From positions 5,950,001 through 6,014,000 of the forward strand of contig NZ_CP102931.1 of NCBI RefSeq assembly GCF_024734665.1: DNA of 64,000 nt. Reading direction: 5' to 3'. Of the stretch, positions 61,101-64,000 are shown piece after piece; within the stretch, counting starts at the first letter, position 1, and each line of letters starts with the position of its first letter. The notes below the pieces were generated by a model. That model worked only from the letters and a program-made list of their open reading frames with translations. It made no database searches and was not told the origin of the DNA. This DNA comes from Variovorax paradoxus. Its GTDB lineage: Bacteria; Pseudomonadota; Gammaproteobacteria; Burkholderiales; Burkholderiaceae_C. A program made the translations under genes and the position numbers.

Positions 61101-64000
61101 ACCACGAAATCGCCCGAGGGCCTGCTCTCGTTGCCCACCGGGTCGATGGCCGTGGCGGTGAGCCGGTGTGCCCCTTCGGTCAGCGGCGTGGTCGGCGTGA
61201 AGCTCCAACTGCCGTTGGCCCCGACCGCCGTGCTGCCGATAGTGCTGCCGTTGTCGTAGATCTTGATGACGTCGCCCGGCGTCGCACCGCTGCCGGTGAG
61301 CGTGGGCGTTGTGTCGTCGCTGGCTGCGCCGTTGACGAGCGCGCCCTGCACCGAGCCGACGTCGTCCGCTACCGCAGCGACACGCGGCGCGTCCGGTGCA
61401 CTGGTGTCGATGGTCAGTGCAAGGCTGGCTTCGCCGTTCTTGCCCGCGGCGTTCACCGCGGTGGCCTTGTACTCGTGCGCCCCCTCGCCCTGCACCGGCA
61501 GCGTGAGGCTCCAGTTGCCGTTGGCATCCGCCGTGGTGGAGCCGAGAACGGTCGCGCCTTCCTTGACGGTCACGATGGCGCCGGCCGTGGCCTTGCCCTC
61601 GAGCGTTGGCGTGGTGTCATCGGTACGCGCACCGGGAGCAAGATTGCCTCGCACGCTGCCCTGGTCGTCCGCCGCATGGGTGATGCTGACGACGACATCC
61701 GTCGTGTCGATCTTGAAGTCCAGCGGCGCGCTGGCGGCGCTGGTGTTGCCAGCGGCATCGGTGACCGTGTGCGTGATGCTGTGCGCGCCCTCGCCCAGCG
61801 GCTTGCTGGGCGTGACGCTCCATGCGCCATCGGTTGCCGCCGTGGTGCTGCCGATGAGGGTGGCGCCGTCGTACACCCTGACGGTGTCACCAGCCTTCAC
61901 GCCGTTGCCGCCGAAGGTTGGCGAGGCGTCGTCGGTGGTGCCGCCGGCTGTGATCGGGCCGGTGACTGCGCCCTGGTCATCCACGGCCGCGACCACGCCC
62001 GGAGTAGCCGGCGCCGTGGTGTCGAGCACGATCGGGTAGAGCCCCGTGGCCAGGCTGGCCTGGCCCGCGCCGTCGACCGCGACGGCGCTCAGGTTCTTGA
62101 CGCCGTCCCCGCTCAAGGGACTGGTGGTCACGCTCCAGGTGCCGTTGGCAGCCACGCTGGCAGAGCCCACGGCCACGCCGTCGGCGTACACGGTCACGAC
62201 GGTGCCGACAGTGCCGGTGCCGCTCAGAGTGGGCGTGGTGTCGTCGGTGCTGGCGTCCTTGGCGATGTTGCCGCTCACGCTGCCCCTGTCGTCGCTCACG
62301 CCGGTGATAGCCGGTGGCGTGGGCCGATCGCCCACCAAGGTGAAGGTCGATGCGGGCGTGATGACGCTGACGTTGCCCGCCGCATCCACGGCCTGCGCGG
62401 TGAGGCTGTGCGCTCCCTCGGCCAGGGGCAGGTCGGGCGTAAAGCGCCAGCTGCCGTCGGCATTCACCGCTGTGCTGCCGATCAGCTTGCCGTTGTCGTA
62501 AATGTTGATGCTCGACACCTGCGCCGGGTCGGCCTTGCCGGTGTACTCCGGCTTGCTGTCGTCGGTCTGCGCACCGGCGGCCAGCGGGCCCTTCACGGCG
62601 CCCACGTTGTCCAGCACCTCGATCCTGGAGGCGTCCAGCGCCAGAGGCGGCGTGGTGTCAACGCCGACCCTGAAGGCGCCCGAACGCGGGCTCTCGTTGC
62701 CGGCCTGATCTGTCAGCGTGTAGCTGAGCTGGTGTTCGCCCTCGGCGAGCGGGTTGCTCGGCGTCAGCGTGCCGGTGGCCGGGTCATAGGTTGCCGCGAC
62801 CTTGATGCCCTCGACATACAGCGACGGGGTCAGGCCGACTGCAACGGTGCCGATGTTGATGCCGGGCGTGGTGTCGTCCGTGGTCGCGGCAACGCTTGCC
62901 GGGTTCTTGACCGCACCGGCGTCGTCGGCATAGCTCGTCGCGGCGGCCGGCGGTGGTGGAGCGGTCGTGTCGACGGTGACGATAAGTGCCGGCGACTGCG
63001 CGCTCTCGTTGCCCACCGGGTCGAGGGCCGTGGCGGTGAACCGGTGCACCCCCTGCTTCAGCGGTGTGTTCGCTCCGGTGAAGGCGAATTTCCAGCTGCC
63101 ATCGGCTTCGACCGTTGTGCTGCCGATGGCAATGCCGTTGTCGTAGATCCTGATCTTGTCGCCCGGCGTCGCACCGCTTCCGGCGAACGTGGGGGTGGTG
63201 TCGTCGGTGAAGCCGGCGTTGGCGAGCGGGCCCCGCACCGAGCCGGCGTCGTCCATGGCCTCGGCGATGGACGGCACGGCCGGCGGGGTCGCGTCGATGG
63301 TCAACGCAAGGGCGGCCTTGCTGTTGGTGCCGGCGGCGTTCACTGCGGTGGCCGTGTACTGATGCGCTCCTTCGCTCTGCACCGGCAGCGCGAGGCGCCA
63401 GTTGCCGCTGGCATCCGCCGTGGTGGAGCCGAGAACGTTCGCACCCTCCGTGACAGTCACGACGGCGCCTGCCGTGGTCTTGCCCTCGAGCGTCGGGCTG
63501 GTTTCGTCGGTGAATCCGTCGGGGAATGTCTTTGGCTGGCGCCCGGACGCCAGCTTGAGGCTGACGGGCACGCCCGTGGTGTCGACCTTGAAGTCCAGCG
63601 GCGCACCGGCAGCGCTGGCATTGCCTGCGGCATCGGTGGCCGTCTGCGTGATGCTGTGCGCGCCCTCGCCCAGCGACGTGCCGGGCTTGACGCTCCAGCT
63701 ACCGCTGGCATCGACCGTCGCGCTGCCGATGACGCTGCCGTTGTCGAAGACCTTGATGACGTCGCCCGGCGTTGCGCCGCTCCCGCCGAACGTGGGCATG
63801 GTGTCGTCGGTGGTGCTGCCGTTGGCGAGCGGGCCTCGCACCGGGCCGGCGTTGTCCGTGACCGCAGCGATGACCGCGGCCGGAGGGGTCGTGTCGAGGA
63901 CCGCACTGTCGGCCACCGCAGACGTGGAGACATTGCCGGCAAGGTCGCGGCTGGTCGCGCTGACGCGAAGCGTCCTGCCTTCGGCCGGGTTGGCGAACGA
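48383..64000 (-). CDS. Giant type I-secreted Ig-repeat adhesin (5' end beyond window)
   Basis: More than 5,200 residues visible and still open at the right edge. From the edge it has about 40 tandem bacterial Ig-like domains of roughly 95-110 residues, each with DD(T)xP and a DAAGN-type strand. A segment with FG-GAP/VCBS-like repeats follows, then RTX-like nonapeptides and a C-terminal type I secretion signal of the VCA0849 type ending HQLVLA. This is the architecture of LapA/SiiE/BapA-class adhesins. Export by the adjacent ABC/HlyD/TolC system is expected. The N-terminal retention module and the promoter lie outside the window. Repeats are Asp-rich, consistent with calcium binding, and almost Cys-free. 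Confidence 0.95.
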   Translation of the reverse strand, partial: SFANPAEGRTLRVSATSRDLAGNVSTSAVADSAVLDTTPPAAVIAAVTDNAGPVRGPLANGSTTDDTMPTFGGSGATPGDVIKVFDNGSVIGSATVDASGSWSVKPGTSLGEGAHSITQTATDAAGNASAAGAPLDFKVDTTGVPVSLKLASGRQPKTFPDGFTDETSPTLEGKTTAGAVVTVTEGANVLGSTTADASGNWRLALPVQSEGAHQYTATAVNAAGTNSKAALALTIDATPPAVPSIAEAMDDAGSVRGPLANAGFTDDTTPTFAGSGATPGDKIRIYDNGIAIGSTTVEADGSWKFAFTGANTPLKQGVHRFTATALDPVGNESAQSPALIVTVDTTAPPPPAAATSYADDAGAVKNPASVAATTDDTTPGINIGTVAVGLTPSLYVEGIKVAATYDPATGTLTPSNPLAEGEHQLSYTLTDQAGNESPRSGAFRVGVDTTPPLALDASRIEVLDNVGAVKGPLAAGAQTDDSKPEYTGKADPAQVSSINIYDNGKLIGSTAVNADGSWRFTPDLPLAEGAHSLTAQAVDAAGNVSVITPASTFTLVGDRPTPPAITGVSDDRGSVSGNIAKDASTDDTTPTLSGTGTVGTVVTVYADGVAVGSASVAANGTWSVTTSPLSGDGVKNLSAVAVDGAGQASLATGLYPIVLDTTAPATPGVVAAVDDQGAVTGPITAGGTTDDASPTFGGNGVKAGDTVRVYDGATLIGSTTAATDGAWSVTPSKPLGEGAHSITHTVTDAAGNTSAASAPLDFKIDTTDVVVSITHAADDQGSVRGNLAPGARTDDTTPTLEGKATAGAIVTVKEGATVLGSTTADANGNWSLTLPVQGEGAHEYKATAVNAAGKNGEASLALTIDTSAPDAPRVAAVADDVGSVQGALVNGAASDDTTPTLTGSGATPGDVIKIYDNGSTIGSTAVGANGSWSFTPTTPLTEGAHRLTATAIDPVGNESRPSGDFVVNVDTTAPAAPAAVTSYADDAGAVKNPASVAKTTDDATPGINIGTLAAGSTPSLYIDGVKVAATYDPLTGTLTPTNPLGEGTHQFSYTLTDPAGNESRQSPALAVAVDTSAPNVPPIAAATDDVGSVKGPLASGSTTDDTLPTLAGSGATPGDVVKVYDNGSAIGSTAVKADGSWSFTPATPLAEGAHQLGYTLTDAAGNESKPSPALAITVDTTAPAAPAAATGYADDVGAVKDPKSVAATTDDTTPGLNIGTVPAGSTPSLYVDGTKVAATYDPATGTLTPTNPLGEGAHRISYTLTDPAGNESPPSGSLAVTVDTTAPSALDASKIQVLDDVGAVTGPIAAGAQTDDSKPAYVGKADPAQVSSVNVYDNGKLIGSTAVNADGSWRFEPALPLATGPHSLTAQAVDAAGNVSAITPASTFTVLGDAPAAPAITGVSDDKGSVSGSVAQNASTDDTTLTLNGTGTAGTVVIVRADGVPVGSASVAANGTWSVTTSPLGGDGVKNLSAVAVDGAGQASPATGIYPIVLDTTPPPAPGVVVATDDIGSVQGPLASGGTSDDTTPTFTGSGATPGDVIQVYDNGSAIGSTTVKADGSWSFTPSTPLSQGAHSITQTVTDAAGNTSVASAPLDFKVDTTDVVVSIAQALDDKGSRQGNLASGSLTDDTTPTLVGTATAGAVVTVKEGTVLLGSTAADANGNWRLTLPEQSEGAHKYTATAVNAAGKNGEATVELTFDTSAPSVPAIGAATDDVGAVQSPLASGGATDDTTPTLTGIGATPGDVIRVYDNGSAIGSTTVKADGSWSFTPTTPLAEGAHRLTATAIDPVGNESRPSGDFAINVDTTAPAAPAAATSYADDAGAVKNPASVARTTDDTTPGINIGTLTAGLTPSLYVDGAKVAATYDPATGTLTPANPLGEGTHQLSYTLTDPAGNESKQSPSLAITVDTTAPATPAAATGYADDAGAIRNPASTAATTDDTTPGINIGAVPAGSTPSLYVDGTKVDATYDLAAGTLTPTTPLGEGAHQISYTLTDAAGNESKPSPALAITVDTTAPAAPAAATSYADDAGAIRNPASVAGISDDTTPGINIGTAPAGSTPSLYVDGTKVAAAYDPATGTLTPTNPLGEGTHQLSYTLTDPAGNESPRSGAFTLNVDITAPAALDPSLIQVLDDVGALTGPIATGAQTDDSKPVYTGKADATQVSSINVYDNGKLIGNTAMNADGSWRFEPALPLDTGPHSLTAQAVDAAGNVSAITPASTFTVLGDAPAAPAITGVSDDKGSVSGSVARDASTDDTTLTLNGTGTAGTVVIVRADGVPVGSASVAANGTWSVTTSPLGGDGLKNLSAVAVDGAGQTSPATGAYPIVLDTTAPATPGVVVATDDQGAVTGPIVAGGSTDDASPTFGGSGATAGDTVRVYDGATLLGSATVKADGSWSFTPSTPLGQGARSITHTLTDAAGNTSVASAPLDFKVDTTDVVVSIVQALDDKGSKQGNLASGASTDDTTPTLVGTATPGAAVTVKEGSALLGSTTADANGNWSLTLPVQGEGAHNYTATAVNAAGKNGEASLALTIDTSAPNVPAIGAATDDVGSVQGPLANGGASDDTTPTLTGSSATPGDVIQVYDNGSAIGSAIGSTTVKADGSWSFTPTTPLTEGAHRLTATAIDPVGNESKPSGDFVINVDTTAPAIKATLGAISTDTGTSNSDFVTSDRTLVATVTIDSAMEAGATVQISLDNGKTWNNATPTGGNTYQYDNTATSLPDGSHTFLTRVVDAAGNATPAISQVVVIDNSGPTTDNAVAITAYTDDVAPNTGEYGSGTSTNDTTPVLKGTVDGLKTGDVVQIYEGTVLLGTATVTNAAWTFATPALANGSAHTYTAAIADAAGNKGTTSAVFSLTVDTTPPPQAATIVSYTDNFGTNKGDFASGTSTDDTTPVLNGTLNAAIGATDVVRIYEGTTLLGTATVTGTNWSFDLPALTSGSAHTYTAAIADAAGNEGAASPAFSLTVDTTAPVQIATIATYTDNAGTNKGDFASGTSTDDTTPVLNGTLNAAIGVTDVVRIYEGTTLLGTATVTGTNWTFATPALASGSTHTYTAVVADAAGNQGTASNSFSLTVSTSAPAQTPSIVTYTDDAGANRGDYASGTSTDDTTPVLNGTLSAAIGATDAVRIYEGTTLLGTATVTGTRWTFATPALVGGSTHTYTAVVTDAAGNEGTASDRFTLTVDTTPPTQSAAITSYTDNQDPQQGIFASGSTTNDTMPLLNGTFAGTLGVGEVVAIYRDGIRLGAATVTGAATWTFQDGGLVNGSSYSYTARVEDAAGNQGGASAVFTLTVDQTAPTAPPSIDGVVDDVAPVTGPITSGGKTNDTQPELKGSGAEPNGTVKVYDNGALIGTATADAAGKWTFTPTLADGAHSLTVSNVDAAGNEGPQSTPLAFTVDTIAPSQSTVVTAVNDNLDPLQGAVANNGYTNDLTPQVAGTISAALNAGETVVVLRDGTVVGTATMTDAIHWIFNDTGLANGQTYSYTARVEDVAGNRGAISGGYAITIDASAPPQTVTISTVFDNADPVQGNVANGGTTNDSQPELRGALSAGLGGNEVVVVYRNGAKVGNASVTGTSWSFTDTTGLADASSYSYTAQVEDAAGNAGAASSPYAITLKTNGSSTTATITAVTDDVDPQQGTVANNGETNDTTPQVTGSITAALQAGEKVVVLRDGVVVGTATMTDATHWTYADSGLAAGATYVYTARIQDAASNAGGDSNAYAIRIDTTAPTQTVTLVRAIDNVDPVSGDIPANGSTNDDTPMLEGTLSAALSGTEQLHVFRNGVHVGIAKVTGTAWTFEDAGLSTGSTYTYAARVMDAAGNAGAASNNFSLTVSTTPPPQTASIVTYTDDAGANRGDYASGTSTDDTTPVLNGTLSAAIGATEAVRIYEGTTLLGTATVTGTSWTFALPALADGTTHTYTAVVADAAGNQGTASSAFTLGVDTTPPPQTVAIATYTDNNDPQQGIFRSGSTTNDATPQLNGTFTGTLGAGEVVAVYRDGTRLGTATVTGAATWTFQDSGLADDTTYSYTARVEDAAGNRGGASAAFTLTVDQTPPSAAPSIDSVMDDVAPVTGPVTSGSATNDARPELKGSGAEPNGTVRIYDNGTLIGSATVDAAGKWSFTPEAGKELANGAHSLTVSSADVAGNEGSQSAPLAFTVDTVVPPKVATIANYADDVGPVKGNFGSGTTTDDANPVLTGTLTAALEPGEVLRIYEGSTLVGTATASGTTWTYELGNLADGATHTYRAVVADAAGNEGSPSSNFTLTVDYAVTVNNQVTVDSTPIVTGAMPFKLSNGEYIEVTVDGKTYSSANGAVVVDPKHNTWYVQLPSAIALGSYDVQAVVKSASGTRIAADDTKGELSVSAAPTVTVGSAASDPNQKATAYTLGENGMWRIHTNQTMLDASGTDSASLGSFNQTHLWSNTNETGSFGYNSGYAGRNYVQNATFMDFNRDGHMDLFAEDSTYDDGQQAFIFDGSRYTAVQVGGPSAVGGDKLTLGSANTFSWYGGVMAFDKTGDGFTDLAYGDQTPNDSTSGGGYDSQVVLNQDGSILGMTKDSGYTDDQAATPGPANSSNYQNATFDMELSGVDLNNDGKVDIVYHATAGVTKIGGPSASASTVTTSEPHRLVVATNKGDGTWENTQVIEKTFQRGDDDPAFGNGISMTWADFNGDGYMDLFMGRGYGTTPEAQYQSRILFNDGAGKLKMLDFDGNKIGSEPAGMYFFDDMGGTWNGLRLEGGPSLSVDWNGDGKMDAIELPGFGNTGGMRTEGVTGPINLYTNTSSGASVSFSTTNLLGGFFEEIGEWTGNPLTNNAVTGAIAADIDWDGDRDLLAFTQRGNTKFVANTSTVADGTSLHFRIFDAQGINALYGNTVQLFDSSGKLVGTQMINPQSGNQTNDSSAIVDFYGLNPKETYTLALLRIVNGAAADVGGLGNLGGNTIENVNAAWTGLKAGEANHAFVLTAESGTNVANADIGNGIVGTGYNDTFFATQGSDKYEGGGGAVTVSGIRAWSNTGGIDVVDYKLAGSTPLTIDLGNTGAQNTGFGTATFKNIEGLAGGSGADTFTDNAGDNVFEGRAGNDTFKLTGGGKDTLLYKLLATADATGGNGADAVSSFEVGTFEATANADRIELKDLLVGYTADADGAARYINGVATIDSGDAIGNYLSVTVSGGNTTLNIDRDGSGGAYSATALITLNGVTTDLATLLANHQLVLA
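49497..50860 (-). other. Adhesin FG-GAP/VCBS-like segment (putative beta-propeller)
   Basis: At least six Asp-rich motifs spaced through the segment: DFNRDGHMDLF (near 50660), DKTGDGFTDLAYGD, DLNNDGKVDIVYH, DFNGDGYMDLFMG, DWNGDGKMDAIEL and DIDWDGDRDLLAF (near 49540). This is the DxDxDGxxD calcium-loop pattern of integrin-like propellers. It is the only part of the visible protein that is not a simple stalk and may be the ligand-binding head. Confidence 0.8.
51221..64000 (-). repeat. About 40 tandem Ig-like repeats (roughly 300 bp each)
   Basis: The repeats fall into classes. In the right part (about 56100-63900) a fixed order recurs: class F (GVVxATDDQGAVTGP), C (DVVVSIxxAxDDKGS), A (VPAIGAATDDVGSVQGPL), B (ATSYADDAGAVKNPASVA), D (IQVLDDVGAVTGPIA), E (AITGVSDDKGSVSG). 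F begins near 63900, 62000, 59497 and 56997. The left part (about 51221-55740) has other classes (for example TDNxGTNKGDFASGTSTDDTTP). Most classes except B have a central Trp (GSWSF, GNWSL, GTWSV, WTFAT). High DNA identity between copies makes this stretch prone to recombination and misassembly. Confidence 0.9.

Noticed and set aside
51221..64000. CRISPR array
   Set aside because: The repeats are about 300 bases, coding, in one frame and divergent between copies, with no short repeat/unique spacer pattern.
1..64000. tRNA or rRNA genes, insertion sequences, integrases
   Set aside because: No cloverleaf-like sequence, rRNA segment, transposase or recombinase was recognised on either strand while reading. 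No dedicated search could be run.

Overview
The window is high-GC (mostly 65-70 %) DNA from a betaproteobacterium. Gene content and style (hemE-priA adjacency, several LysR/SDR pairs, a liv-type transporter joined to a catabolic operon, C-rich intergenic hairpins) fit Comamonadaceae, most likely Variovorax or a close relative. This assignment is inferred from sequence character only; no search was run.

Layout. (1) 1-3867: pgaB (lacking only its first codon or so), pgaC and pgaD, the deacetylase/synthase part of a poly-N-acetylglucosamine (PNAG) biofilm locus. (2) 3951-9896: an atypical SDR, an intergenic hairpin cluster, a LysR regulator divergent from a zinc-type alcohol dehydrogenase-like enzyme, a GNAT acetyltransferase, a sorbosone-dehydrogenase-like lipoprotein and an alanyl-tRNA editing protein. 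(3) 9940-17291: a DsbD/ScsB-type disulfide reductase with a periplasmic peroxiredoxin-like partner, a citrate/tricarballylate-type MFS transporter, an SDR divergent from a LysR regulator, and an AraC regulator. (4) 17292-18158: a short lower-GC patch with one unknown membrane protein. (5) 18471-28431, minus strand: a ten-gene cluster, GMC oxidoreductase > SDR > MoaF-like > NTF2-like > aldehyde dehydrogenase > substrate-binding protein > LivH-LivM-LivG-LivF. It reads as uptake plus stepwise alcohol-to-acid oxidation of an unknown compound. (6) 28559-32221: hemE and priA, separated by about 480 bp holding two perfect DnaA boxes and an AT-rich stretch. (7) 32261-40641: small membrane and secreted proteins, an AEC transporter, the rep-lipoprotein-pldA overlapping genes, nadE, and a coniferyl-aldehyde-dehydrogenase-like enzyme.

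(8) 40659-64000, minus strand, is the most striking region. It holds a giant Ig-repeat adhesin (more than 5,200 residues, its N-terminus beyond the window), followed by a terminator-like hairpin and then an apparent operon: flavin-dependent tryptophan-halogenase-like enzyme > TolC-type outer membrane factor > LapB-type ABC exporter > HlyD-type adaptor > TPR/glycosyltransferase-like protein. Adhesin and type I exporter are a familiar pair. A halogenase whose stop codon overlaps the exporter's first gene, with a glycosyltransferase-like gene at the far end, is not. It suggests that the adhesin, or a co-exported small molecule, is chemically modified.

The PNAG locus and the giant adhesin at the two ends both point to a surface-attached, biofilm-forming lifestyle.
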